The position numbers were made by a program, and so were the translations under genes. Below, piece after piece: positions 30,665 through 41,360 of a stretch of DNA of 64,000 nt. Numbering within the stretch: the stretch's first letter is position 1; every line of letters starts with the position of its first letter. The notes under the pieces were generated by a model, which searched no databases, was not told where the DNA came from, and was given only the letters and a program-made list of their open reading frames with translations. Source of the stretch: Rebecca billardiae RCC1528 (lineage: Eukaryota > Haptophyta); the NCBI GenBank assembly GCA_965240325.2, contig OZ251224.1:3410001-3474000 (forward strand), read 5' to 3'.

Positions 30665-31672
30665 ATGTCTACGGCAGCGATCCCAGCGGACATCGCCGCC
30701 ATGAGCGGCCACGCGGCCGGCGCGCAGCCGACGCAGCACCAGTGGTCGCCGTACGTGATGAACTCGGGCACGGTGATGGCCATCTGCGGCAAGGACTTCG
30801 CCGTGATCGCGGGCGACACGCGAATGAGCGTCGGCTACCAGATCCAAAGCCGGAACGTGAGCAAGCTGCTCAAGATCACGGACAAGACCGTCCTCGCGAC
30901 GGGTGGGCACTGCCAGGCGGACACGATCCAGCTGCAGAAGGTCATCCGCTCGCGCATGGTCCAGTACATGCACCAGAACGGCAAGGAGGCCAAGACGTCT
31001 GCGATCGCGCAGAACGTGTCTCAGATCCTGTACAACCGTCGCTTCTTCCCGCTGCTGACGAAAAACATCATCGCCGGGCTCGACGAAGACGGTGCGGTGC
31101 ACGCGCGCACGCGCGCACGCACACGCGCGTGCAACGCCACCACCTCGCGCGCGCACGCACCCCGCCTGCGCACCGCCCCACGCTTCGCCTCACGCCGAGA
31201 CGGTTGCTTGCGCCACCGCCGCACGCCGCCCGCGCAGGCGTGGGGTGCATCTACACCTTCGACGTCGTCGGCTGCCTCGAGCGCGTGCGCGTCGCGTGCG
31301 ATGGCTCCGCGGAGGAGCTGATTCAGCCCGTGCTCGACAACCTCCTCGAGCGGCAGCACCAGCAGCACATGCCCGCCCCGCCGGTCCTTCACGTTGACCT
31401 CAGCCGCGACGATGTGCGTGCAACGCGCGCCGCGCACCGCGCGCCGCGCACCGCGCGCCGCGCACCGGGCCGGGCCACGCGCACGCACGCCATCGCGCGC
31501 CTCACGCACGAGTGACCTGCGGGTTGGGCGCGGCGCGCAGGTGGTGAACGTGGTGAAGGACGCCTTCACGTCCGCGGGCGAGCGCGACATCACCACCGGC
31601 GACCACATCGACATCTGGGTGATCGATGCGGCCGGCGTGCACCAAGAACGGTTCGACCTCAAGTACGACTGA
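30665..31672 (+). CDS. PSMB1: 20S proteasome subunit beta type-1 (beta6)
   Basis: Exons 30665-31091, 31238-31413 and 31541-31672 give 244 aa, close to the 241 of human PSMB1. Introns start GTGCGG and GTGCGT and end GCGCAG, phases 1 and 0. The sequence follows the beta6 pattern: SPYVMNSGTVMAICGKDF, then AGDTRMSVGYQI, LYNRRFFPLLTKNIIAGLDEDG, GVGCIYTFDVVG, and VVKDAFTSAGERDITTGD near the C-terminus. Beta6 is a non-catalytic ring subunit, and as expected there is no processed catalytic Thr1 context. It acts in the 20S core for ATP-dependent protein turnover in cytosol and nucleus. The splice model is well supported because each join restores conserved sequence. Confidence 0.93.
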
Positions 31673-32937
31673 GCGAGCCGCCGGCCGAGAGGCGGCCGCG
31701 CCCCGGCGAAGGATCATGAGCTCCGGGCAGCGGACCGCGCGTGTGGGCGGATCGGCGTTGGGTGGTTGGCCGTCGTCTGCATTGTGGCCGCAGCGACGCG
31801 GCGGCCGACTCTGGCTCGCCACACCGCACCTGCGGGCGCACTACCGCACTGCACGCGGCCGTCGGGCCGGTCGCGGCCGGAGCCTCAGATGGGCTGGAGG
31901 CGCGGGCAAGCCGCGGCGGGCCGCGCAACCCGGGACTCGCCAATGATCGCGCAGCGGGCCAAAGGGCTCGGCGCGCGCTCGGCCCGGGCCCGTGAGTCGC
32001 CGGCCCGGCCTGCATTGCAGCGCCCGCAAGAAACATTAACTCAGGACTTTACTGAATTACTGACGACTCGTCAGTCGTCGTAGTATTTACGATGACTTAT
32101 ATTATTTTACTCCGATAGACGACATAGACATCTAACATAGCGGGCTAAATCCGTCGGGCAGTCCGCGGAGACCGCGGCTGCGACTGACCGCGGAGTCACT
32201 GAGGCGAGTCGGCGCCGACGGTCCGGTCGGGTCCGGTAGTGACCCGGGCCTAATGACCAGTTACGGGACTCATAGAAATAACCGGCCGCCGGGCGTATAA
32301 CTACCGAAAAATCCGAAGGCATTTGCGGCCCAGAACGCCCGAAGTGTCCCACAGGGCCCCAAGTGGGGTTGCTATCAGGATGGCCAATAATGAATAAGTG
32401 CGCCCAGGGTGTGAACTAATCGTCAGTCGTTTCAGTGACTAGCTTACTTCATCAGACTCTATTTTTCATATATATAGCTAGTTTCCCAGTCCGGTGACAT
32501 GTTTCCAATAGCTACGGGTGCATCCGGACCGCTCCCGGACAGTGCTCTGACCAACCAGAGTTTGAACTGGGTAAATACATAGTAAATACATTGTAATTAA
32601 ATAGAGTCTGAACTAAAGCTAGAGGAAGTGCTTGTTGATGGCCCATGGCCATAATATCGCTGGCTGTTAAAGAGTGAATGAAGTCATCATCTAGGCATCC
32701 ATTGAGGTCCTCCTGTGCAGTTTTCACGAGTGACTTCATGAAGGAGCTCACAGTCACAGTGCCCGTCTCTGGCAGGGGTCAACCGATTACCGAAGCCAGA
32801 GCCATAGTGAGGGCCCGATAGTGAGTCATAGTCGACACTGATGTCGTACGTATTATATATATATATATTATTATTATTAAAGTGAATATCGTAGCAGGGG
32901 CAAGTCATTGGCAACTATTAATAGTATGACTAATCTC

Positions 32938-32938
<1 letters not shown>

Positions 32939-33027
<89 letters not shown>
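32939..33027. repeat. (TC)n microsatellite
   Basis: An uninterrupted run of about 44 TC dinucleotides. Together with the GA tract just downstream on the same strand it could form a long hairpin or triplex. Confidence 0.97.
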
Positions 33028-33029
<2 letters not shown>

Positions 33030-33056
33030 TAGCTTAATAGAGAGACCAGAAAGACG

Positions 33057-33155
33057 AGAGAGAGAGCGAGAGAGAGAGAGAGAGAGAGATACGGTACCGA
33101 GTTGCCGTACCGTACTCCGCGAGATACGGTACCGAGTTGCCGTACCGTACTCCGC
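33057..33155. repeat. (GA)n tract and 35-bp tandem duplication
   Basis: A GA-rich tract (about 33057-33090) runs into two perfect tandem copies of a 35-bp unit (33086-33120, 33121-33155) that begins GAGATACGGTACCGAGTTGC. Each copy contains the small inverted pair TACGGTAC / GTACCGTA. Confidence 0.85.
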
Positions 33156-33285
33156 GGGACGTCGGACTCAGACTTCCATAGTCGGTCCGAGAACTCAGAT
33201 GTCACTGCTGATGTCACTCGTGTCTAATCGTCACTACTGACTCGCGCCCGCGGGGAGCCGATATAATTGGCGAGTACCGGAGTCG

Positions 33286-36173
33286 TCAATAACGAATCCC
33301 AACAGTCGAGCCGTGCTCAGACTCCGCGTGTGCGTCGTCGCGGAGTGCGAGCAGGCGTTCGATCTCACGCTCGACGATCTGCATGCCTTCGGGCGTCTTG
33401 TCCACGCACATGTCCAGGCCCGACGCCATGAAGCTCGATCGGTCCTCGGAGCCGAGTGGATCGCCCGTCATGCCGATGATCGCGTCGGTGAAGCCCTTGG
33501 AGCGCAGGATGCGCGTGGCCTCCTCGCCGCGCAGCGTGGGCATCTGATTGTCCATGAGCACAAGCTCATACCGCGGCTCGCCCGCCGCCTCGCGCGCGGC
33601 GAACAGGTCGAGCGCGGCCTGCCCGTCCTCGGCCGCGTCGCACGCCACGCCCTCGCGCGTGAAGAGCCGCGCGCCGAGGGCGAGGCGCAGCATGCCGTCG
33701 TCCTCGACGTGGAGGCAGCGCACCGGGCCGACGCGCGGGTTGGGCGCGGCGTGCGGCTTCGCCTGGACAGGGGGCAGCTCGCGCGTGCGCACGGGGCTGG
33801 GCATGCCGTGCGGGGCGGGGGCGAGGGCGGCATCCTCGGGGGGCGCGGCCATCGGCAGCACGCGCCGCCCGCGCGGGGACATGAGCGTCGGGCCGCCCGT
33901 GATCGCTGCGGCCAGGCCGGACATCAACCCTGGCCCTCGCGCCTCCGCTCCGCCGTGCGCGGGGCCGCTGCCGCGGCTGCTGCCGTCGCCGCGCGACGAA
34001 TGGCTGCCAACGCTCGCGCTTGAGCGCGCGCCGAAGCTGCATTGGGCGCCGATGTCCTGGCTGACGCGCAAGGGCACCATGCGCAGATCGCCGGAGTTCT
34101 CCTTCTCGGAGAGCTCGATGCGCGCACGCTGGACGCGCGTGTGCGCGGCCGCGCGCGCCCTCGGGTCCGCCTCCTCGCCGCGGTCCTCCTCCACGGCCTC
34201 TGCGCTCGCGCTCGCCGGCGCGCCCGCGCGCGCGCGCTTGAGTAGCAGCTCCATCTCGAAGGTGGTGCCGTGGCCGTGGCCCTCCGAGCGCAGGTGCAGC
34301 CGGGAGCCGCCGTGCAGCGAGAGGATCGAGCGCGCGATGTTCAGCCCGAGCCCGGTGCCGCCGTTGCCCTGCAGCTGCCCCCGACCCACCTGCGAAAACG
34401 CTTCGCCGCGCTCCAGCACCTGCAGCTCCGACTCGGAGATGCCCTGGCCCTCGTCGGTGACGCAGACGCGGACGACGTCCGTCCGGCTGTGCGACGAGGG
34501 CGCGATCTCGTCGAGCACCGCGCGGATGCGCACCGTCTGCCCCGCCTCGGAGAACTTGAGCGCGTTGCTCACGCCGTTGCCCAGGCACTGCAGCAGCCGC
34601 CGCTTGTCTCCCATGTACGTCTCCGCGCCGAGCGGCAGCAGCAGCGGGTCGGCCGCGAGCGTCACGCCGCGCTGCGAGGCCATGGGCTCGTAGCACGTGA
34701 GCGCGTCCGAGATCAGGTCCTGGACGGTGAACGGCGCGTACATCAGGACGAGCCGCCCGCTGTCGATGCGCTCGAAGTCTGCAGCACGGCACGCGCGCAC
34801 ACGCACGCGCGCGCGCGCACGCGAGGCGAGATCGGGATGAACTCGGTCAGCCGCTGGGCGGGTGGCGCGGGCAGGCGGTGGGGGGGGTCGCGTGTGGAGC
34901 GCGTGCTCGGCGGTGGGCGCCAACGCACCGAGCATGTCGGAGATGATGTTCTCCATGAGCTCCGTGCACGTGTTGAGCACCGTCGCGGGCATGCGCGTGT
35001 CAAAGGCGCTGTTGCCTTCCGAGCTCATCATCAGCTGCGCCGTCGCGCGGACGGCAAGAAGCGGGCTCCGCAGGTCTGCGGCGCGGGCGCGGAGGCGGGT
35101 CGCGGGAAGGCGACGGCGATGGATGCAGCGTGAGGTGTGCGCTTCGAATTCGGCGTGGGCGGTCCCCCGTGCCCAGGCGGGAGCGCGCCTCGATCGCCGC
35201 CGCGGATGGGCAGAGGGCGGCGCGTGCGGCGCGCGCGGGCGTCACGCCGCCGCGCCGATCCTCTCCTCGCCGCTCGCGCGTGCGTGCACACACCGTGCAT
35301 GACGACGCGGATGAGCTTGGCGCGCGCGCTCGCCGCCACCTCCGCGGAGCTGGCCCGCGCTTTCGCCTCCATCTCGCTCCGCTTCGTGTCGCGCCACTCG
35401 AGGACACGCGCCAACAGCGCGCGGCGGAAGTGGAACTGCCCGCGCTCGTTCCGGCACCGCTTGTGCACGGCAAAAAGCGCCATCGAGGCAAGGGCCACCT
35501 GCACAAAGGCGTCGGAGCGCAGGGCCGCGTTGTCCGCGCGCACGGGCATGACCACCTCGCCGGTGGCAAGCGAGGCCACGACCACGAAGAGCACCACGCC
35601 AAAGTGCCGCAGCTCGAGCGGCACGAACAACCCGCCCGCAAACACGACTGCGTACGCGCGCACAAAGAGCGACGAGAAGCCGTCCACGCCGACCGCGACG
35701 TCTGCGCCGGTGAGGCGGGCCAGACGGCTGGGGGCGAAGAAGATGGTGCGCACCGCGGACGCGCACAGCCACGCCGTGACCAGGAGTTCCACGGCTGCCA
35801 GCGGGAACTGCTGCACCTTGCGCGCGAAGAGCGAGATGACCAACGCAAAGGCGTGCAGCGTGAGGAAGGTGCCGCTCATGGCCAAGTTGATCGGATGGGT
35901 GCGGCTGAAGAGGGCCACCACGAAAGAGATGCTCTCGAGGAACAGTCCGACAACGGCCAGCTTGATCACCGCGCGGAGGAAGGGCACGCGCAGCACGCCG
36001 CGGTATTCTTTCTCCTCGACGGCATCCTCAAACGTGCTCCAGGGCGTGAAGCGGGCGCCGGCCGCGTCTATCTCCAGATCGAGGGACGAGCGATGCGACG
36101 AAGCACCAGACTCTGACGATGCATACGCCGGCGCCGCGGCCGCGGCTCCTTGTTGCGCGATGGTCGTAAGCAT
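33286..36173 (-). CDS. Membrane hybrid sensor histidine kinase
   Basis: Exons 36173-35294, 35075-34929 and 34778-33286 give 839 aa from the first in-frame ATG. Introns are phase 1; one donor is GTGTGT and the other GTGCGT, with acceptors CCGCAG and CTGCAG. The N-terminal third has roughly six hydrophobic segments. The H-box MHDLRSPLL is rebuilt across intron 1, with His293 as phospho-acceptor. Exon 3 holds the HATPase: N-box Asn414 in GNGVSNALKFSE, DEGQGI near 451, GTGLGL at about 483-488. After a Ser/Arg-rich linker a receiver domain occupies about 696-820, with Asp752 in LVLMDNQMP and Lys803 in CVDKTP. All phosphorelay residues are present, so it is probably active. The signal is unknown because no PAS, CHASE or GAF domain is visible. 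A phosphotransfer partner is not in the window. Confidence 0.88.
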
Positions 36174-36530
36174 TCTCCCCTTGCAAGCTCGAGGCGGGTG
36201 CCGTTTACGGGCCCCACTCGCTTGCAACTCGGTGTCGTCGGCACTCAACCCTTGCTTGCGTCACCGCACGCACCAAATCCTCTCGCCCGGCAGGTAGCCA
36301 CCGACGAACTTGATTGGAACCGCCAACTCGCCCGGGAATCAACCACCGAGCGGTGTTATCTCGCTAACGGCGGAGATTTTGATGAGTGGTACGACTGGCG
36401 GTAGCCTCTCACTAATTGGATGATAGCCAGCACTGCCAAGAGGTAAAAACGAGTACTCGCTCGCAATCAGGCCGGTCACGACCACCTGATTATTTTAGAC
36501 GAACCGCCACCAATAAGAAAACGCTTAACG

Positions 36531-37277
36531 ATGGTGACCGCGGCCGCGGCCCGCGCGTGTGCGAGCCGGCTGGCGGCGCTTGCTCTCGTGTGTGCGCCGC
36601 TGCACGCGCCGCTCGAGCCGTGCGCCGCCGAGACTGCACCAATCAACGTCGGCTTCAAGCAGGTCGCGATGCCGTGCCCTGACGGCCGTGTGGTGTGCGT
36701 GTCCTCTCTGGACCCGGCGCACTTTGAAGAGCCTTGGGAGATCGAGGATGCAAACACCGCCTCGCAGGTCCTTGCGCGGATCGAGTCGCTCTGCGCGTCG
36801 ATGGGAGGAACGATCTCGTCGCGTACCGCCTCTTCCGACGGGCTCGCGGTGCGCGTCAGCTGGACAGACGACGGGGACGAGACGCTCTTCTTTCTTCCCG
36901 CAGACGACGCCGTCGTGCACTTCCGCAGCGAGGCAGTAGGCGACGTGCAGTGGGACCGCTCGCGGAACAAGCGACGGCTCGAGACGATGCGCAAGACGCT
37001 CCGACTGGCAAAGGTCCCTGTCGTTCGCAACCGCCGAGCCGAAGCCGGCGAGCGCCAGGCAGACGGCGAGTACCGGCTGCGCGAGGAGCGGCCATGGCTG
37101 CAGCCGCCGGGCGAGCGCCGCCTGTACGGCGAGGACGGTGAGATGAAGGAGGACGCTGCCGGGCCATTGCGCATGCTCTTCCCATTCGAGCGCGTTGGGG
37201 CGCGCGGATCCGCACCGGAGGCCCTCATCGAGGACCTGCGGGATCTCTCCGCGATCGAAGAGCTCCGAAAACGATGA
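36531..37277 (+). CDS. DUF1499 family protein with N-terminal leader
   Basis: A single exon of 248 aa from ATG 36531. An Ala/Leu-rich N-terminal leader (about residues 1-31) looks like a signal or transit peptide. The core PCPDGRVVCVSSLDPAHFEEPW and the later TLFFLPADDAVVHFRSEAVGDVQWD match the DUF1499 pattern, in which a CVSS.D motif precedes a beta-rich region ending in an FRS...D.E-like strand. The C-terminal 90 residues are charged and not conserved with the family as I know it. DUF1499 proteins occur in bacteria and plastid-bearing eukaryotes; function is unknown. It is divergent from the histidine kinase with about 357 bp between starts. Confidence 0.68.
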   Translation: MVTAAAARACASRLAALALVCAPLHAPLEPCAAETAPINVGFKQVAMPCPDGRVVCVSSLDPAHFEEPWEIEDANTASQVLARIESLCASMGGTISSRTASSDGLAVRVSWTDDGDETLFFLPADDAVVHFRSEAVGDVQWDRSRNKRRLETMRKTLRLAKVPVVRNRRAEAGERQADGEYRLREERPWLQPPGERRLYGEDGEMKEDAAGPLRMLFPFERVGARGSAPEALIEDLRDLSAIEELRKR

Positions 37278-37860
37278 GCCGAGTTCGAGTTGCCTGTGCC
37301 AGGCGGCCTGCAGCTTGATCATTGACTCCGGAGCCTCCGGCGAGTCCGGCGGGCCATGCTGTCATGTGACAATAAGCCGTCACTTATGAGGCTGCCGTAT
37401 ACATATATATATAGTAGTAATATATATATAGCGTACGTCGACGCCGGTGCGGAGGCGGGGCGGCCTCAGCCCGCGCCTAACTGCGTCGGGCTTGATGTTG
37501 ATCCTGCAGAGGGCCGTCAACTGACGCCCGATGACGGCCATTCACCGTCACGACGAGTGACACAAGTTCCCTCACTGTCACAAGAGTGCCAACGCCAACG
37601 GTCGGACGGACGCCACAGTCTCAGCACAGTCTGAACTCACTGGGTCACTCGATCGAACTAGATGTGACGCGGCAGCACTCGCCGGCCGTGAGACGCGACG
37701 GCGCCGGCCTGCGGGCCGCACTGCGGGACGATGAGTACGGTCCGAGTACGGACTACACTACTATGCAGAGAGTCGTCAGCATCACTCAAAGCAGGCGCCG
37801 AGAGTCTCATCAGACATATCACTCTGCTCGATCAGATCGAGTCGTATCCCCTTACCGCAG

Positions 37861-38828
37861 TCTGCTTCTATAGACTATACGAAGCAGATTTGGGTGGGCG
37901 GCGGCGTGGGAGCGCTGGGCGCGCAGGTAGACGGCGCGAGCGGGCGCGCGCACGCTTGGGGGCATCTTTGGGACCATACCCATCGATGACCCGAGCCTCG
38001 CCGCCACCGCCCTTCCCCTTCTCCCGTGCCACGGCGTCCAGACGGAGTGCCAAACGAGCGTTTGAACATGCCACGAAGCAGATTTGGAATGGTGCTCAAA
38101 CCGCTGCGGAGGTGATCGTCAGGCTGCGGCGTGAGGCTGGGAGGGGTATCATAACATAATGGATGACGGTCGTCACCCGTGCGCCGGTCGGTAGGCTGCT
38201 ACTCAGCGCCCGTAGCCTCGTACGCTGCACGTCGAGCTCAAGATCCCTCACCGTGGGCTCCGCGCGAGTGACACTGAGCACGAGGAGGGTGTACTTGCGA
38301 GGGGTACGCGCGTCGCGCCTGCGATCGACGCCAAGACAAGCGAAGAAGCGATACCACCACTTCCGCGAAGCGCCTGCCTGACTTGCACTCGGTGTACACA
38401 CCGCGTGCGGCGTGCCGCAAGGAACGGGAGCCCGACCCGTGCCTCAGCGTGTCCCGCGCGGCTGGCTGGTGGGCACTTTCAGCGTGATCGGTCATGCGAA
38501 CGCGCGCAGAGTAACGCGCGCAGTATGTACACTGTCTACAATCATCTTTGTCGGTCGCCCACGTGCTTGAATAAGCGGCTGCAAGGAGTGCAGCCGGGTG
38601 TCGCGGGCCAGTCGAGCGGCCCAGCTAGCGCGACGGCAGCTGGCGGCGCCGCCGCGCGTTGCCATCGTGGAGGCGGTGAAGCTGGAGGTACTAGGCTGGC
38701 GGCTGTCTGAGGGTAGCTAGACCATGCCTGGGCACTCTCAAGCCGTGTTCAATGCCCAGGCGCGCGTGGGTGGGCCGCAAAGCGCGCGCAGCGGCCGCCG
38801 TCAAATCTGCTTCCATACGAAGCAGATT
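37861..38828. repeat. Three copies of a GAAGCAGATT-containing motif, two palindromic
   Basis: At 37861-37890 TCTGCTTC and GAAGCAGA flank an 11-12-nt spacer. At 38804-38828 AATCTGCTTC and GAAGCAGATT flank CATAC. A single copy (CGAAGCAGATTTGG) sits at 38074-38087. They may be ends of short inverted-repeat elements or a repeated binding site. Confidence 0.5.
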
Positions 38829-39021
38829 GAACACCAGCCACGCTCAGTGCCGCCCCGCCCCATCGGCCCATGAGGGCCGCCCGCGCGTCTCCCCAGCGGA
38901 CGGCGAGCCTGCTCGCTGCCCATGTTCGGTGAACAGCGGCGATGAGTGTGCGCGTCACCGAGAGATCATTGATGGATGGACTTGGCCAACCGCGTGCGCA
39001 TAGAATGAGCGAACACGTGTG

Positions 39022-39093
39022 ATTGTCATCCACGTGATGATGATTGTCATCCACGTGATGACGATTGTCATCCACGTGATGATGATTGTCGAC
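39022..39093. repeat. 21-bp tandem repeat with CACGTG cores
   Basis: About 3.4 copies of a unit reading ATTGTCATCCACGTGATGAT(G/C), each with the palindromic CACGTG hexamer, lie just downstream of the IQ-protein stop codon at 39112. Confidence 0.85.
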
Positions 39094-39111
39094 GATGGCC
39101 GAGAGAGCGCC

Positions 39112-41064
39112 TCACAGCCGGGTGCCGGCGAGCTCCAGCCCGTCCTGCGCGCCGACGCCGCTCCCGCGCCTTTGCACGAGCTGCTGCCGCGGCGCAGCCC
39201 CGCCCGTCGCCTCGGACTTGGCGCGCGCAAGCGGCAGGCCCGAGCGTGAGCCCCTGCGCTCGAGCGCGGCGGAGAAGGACGACTGAGAGCCGCTCGCGCT
39301 TGCGGTGCGGCTGAGCGTGCCCGGCGGCCGCGGCGCAGCCTGGGCCTTGCGCTCGGGCGTGGGGTTCTGCGATTGCGCGATGGCGAGGAGCGCGGCGCAC
39401 GACGAGGAGCGCTGCTGGGCGCCGGCCGCCTTGCCCTCCGGGGACGACGATGAGGAGGTGGGCGAGCTGTCGAGTGGCGGCAGCTGCTTGGCGCAGCGGC
39501 CGGAGCCATTGGCGGGCGGGTTGGTGGTGCCGGCGGTTGGCGAGGCGCCGGCGGCCGCACCCGCGCCGAGCGGCGAGCCGCCGTCGACGCCGGCGTGCGC
39601 GGCGGCGATCGGCGCGCTCGAGGCCGCCGCGTCGGCCGCGACGGCCGGCTTGCGCCGCGCAGGCGAGGAGCTGCCCAGTGGGAGGCGCGAGAGCGAGCCG
39701 TGGCGCGAGTTGGGCAGCGAGCGCGGCGGCGGCGGCGTTCCGGCGAGCCCGCCCGCGGGGCTGGCGTGCTTAGCGAGCGGGCTGCCGGCCTCGCCGAGCG
39801 ACTCCACGCTGGCCCGCCGTCCGACCGACTCCACGGTCGCGCGCCGGTCGCGCCCGCCGACGAGCGAGTCCACGCTGCCGCGCCGACGCCCCGGCGACGC
39901 CGCCTGCGAGCGTGCGCCCGAGCCAAGCGGCGGCAGCGGCGCGCCGCGCACGTGCGCGTGCTTCGGGCTGGCTGTGAGCGAGGCCGAGGCCGGGCGCGCC
40001 GGGGTGAGGCGCGGGCTGGGACGCCCCGAGCTCGGGCGGCCGAGCGCGTGGAGCACCGACGCCGACGCGCTCGGCGCCTCCGCCGGGCGGAGCGGGTCCG
40101 GGCCGAAGACGGATCCGCCGGTCGGCGTCGGCTGCACGCCGCGCCGGCGCGCGGCGCGCTTGCCAAAAGCGATCTCCCAGCGCACGCGGCTCTCGATGTG
40201 GCCACCGGCCTCCTTCGAGATGAGCCCCATGATCTCAAAGTCGGAGCGCAGCACGGGCCCCTTGCTCTCGCTCGTGACCACGATCTTGCCGATCAGCTCC
40301 TCGATGAACTCCACGTACGCCTCCTCGTCCATCACGTCGGTGTTCACGTCGGCCAGCTCAAACCACGACTTGGTAAACGTGAAGTGGTCGATGCCCGCGC
40401 CGGGGGGCATGGCGCGCGTGTCGTGCTCCCAGTCCGCCTTGGCGAGCTCGAGCGCCTCCTCGGGGTCGTTCTTCCGCGTGATCGCCAGGTAGATCTTGCG
40501 GAAGATCTCGGCGTACTCGAACCAGCCGAGCGCGGTCGCGCCCTCGTCGGATGCGGTGGAGAGCGCCGCGGCCCACGCGCGCTCGAGCGCGAGCTGCATG
40601 CGCTCGGAGCGCCAGATGCGCTCGCGCCGGATGCACATCGCCGGCGAGTACCACTTGTTCACCGGCTCCTCGCCGCGCTTCATCGGCGACGGCAGGTACC
40701 GCCCCTGCAGCGCCTCGATCATGCCAAACCACAGCCGTCGGATGCGCATCGAGCGCCACGAGCGCTGGATCTTGCGCACCATGGGCCACGACTCGCCCTC
40801 GAGCGCGTCCGCGCCGAAGACGACGAGGCGCTGCCAACGCATCCGCATCACGTGGCGCCGCCAGTGCCGCTGCAGCCGCGTGACCGAGTCCCTTGTTTGT
40901 GTGTGGCTGCGCCAGCCCTGCTGGATCGCGATCGCTGCGAGCGCCTCCGAGGGCCCGCGCATCTCGGCGGAGGGCCCGGTGTGCGCTGGCGCCTCGTCAT
41001 CGACGTCCACGCTGGCGTCGTTCCGCTCCTCGTCCGAGGCCGACTCGACGTCCTCGCCCTCCAT
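39112..41064 (-). CDS. IQ-motif protein with calponin/EF-like helical domain
   Basis: A single exon of 650 aa from ATG 41064. The acidic N-terminus is followed by IQ-like motifs at about 44-55 (IAIQQGWRSHTQ), 62-72 and 97-110 (RKIQRSWRSMRIRRLW), suggesting calmodulin or centrin binding. Residues about 180-262 form a helical domain with GWFEYAEIFRKIYLAI and KSWFELADVNTDVMDEEAY, a pattern I associate with flagellar or cytoskeletal proteins of algae and protists, possibly a degenerate EF-hand pair. The C-terminal 350 residues are Ser/Pro/Ala-rich and disordered, with several repeats of R(A/R)SVESL type. Role unknown; cilium-associated scaffold is inferred. Confidence 0.72.
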   Translation of the reverse strand: MEGEDVESASDEERNDASVDVDDEAPAHTGPSAEMRGPSEALAAIAIQQGWRSHTQTRDSVTRLQRHWRRHVMRMRWQRLVVFGADALEGESWPMVRKIQRSWRSMRIRRLWFGMIEALQGRYLPSPMKRGEEPVNKWYSPAMCIRRERIWRSERMQLALERAWAAALSTASDEGATALGWFEYAEIFRKIYLAITRKNDPEEALELAKADWEHDTRAMPPGAGIDHFTFTKSWFELADVNTDVMDEEAYVEFIEELIGKIVVTSESKGPVLRSDFEIMGLISKEAGGHIESRVRWEIAFGKRAARRRGVQPTPTGGSVFGPDPLRPAEAPSASASVLHALGRPSSGRPSPRLTPARPASASLTASPKHAHVRGAPLPPLGSGARSQAASPGRRRGSVDSLVGGRDRRATVESVGRRASVESLGEAGSPLAKHASPAGGLAGTPPPPRSLPNSRHGSLSRLPLGSSSPARRKPAVAADAAASSAPIAAAHAGVDGGSPLGAGAAAGASPTAGTTNPPANGSGRCAKQLPPLDSSPTSSSSSPEGKAAGAQQRSSSCAALLAIAQSQNPTPERKAQAAPRPPGTLSRTASASGSQSSFSAALERRGSRSGLPLARAKSEATGGAAPRQQLVQRRGSGVGAQDGLELAGTRL

Positions 41065-41360
41065 AGCCGTGGGTTGTGGACGCCCCTACTGGCCTTTCCC
41101 GCCCACGCCCAACCCGAGAAGGCCGAAGGGGTGAAGGGCGCACCCCACAACCGCGCACGTGGAGCCAGTGGACCTGGACCCGACCGGCTGAGGAGATTTA
41201 TACGGAGATACGTGAGTAAAAACGACAATTCATTCTCATCGTCCCGCTTTTCGGGACCGCTGATGATCGATCATCATTGATGATTGCAACCTGAACAATC
41301 GTACGGCTTGGCGGTACAATCGATCATCATCAATCATCATCGTCGATTCAACAATCTACA

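Larger units (their letters stand above)
31673..33285. other. Intergenic region with simple repeats
   Basis: About 1.6 kb between the convergent proteasome and histidine kinase genes. Its first 350 bases are GC-rich; the remainder is AT-richer with scattered stops. Apart from the CT/GA tracts annotated separately, no gene or RNA is recognised. Confidence 0.5.
37278..39111. other. Intergenic region with short palindromes
   Basis: About 1.8 kb with no supported gene. It contains three GAAGCAGATT-bearing sites, two of them palindromic, and a tandem CACGTG array, described separately. Confidence 0.5.

Noticed and set aside
33086-33155. CRISPR-like direct repeats
   Set aside because: Only two directly abutting copies without spacers, in a eukaryotic context.
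35130-36297. Plus-strand frames of 328 and 386 residues
   Set aside because: Antisense to the histidine kinase membrane domain; no domains and strongly biased composition.
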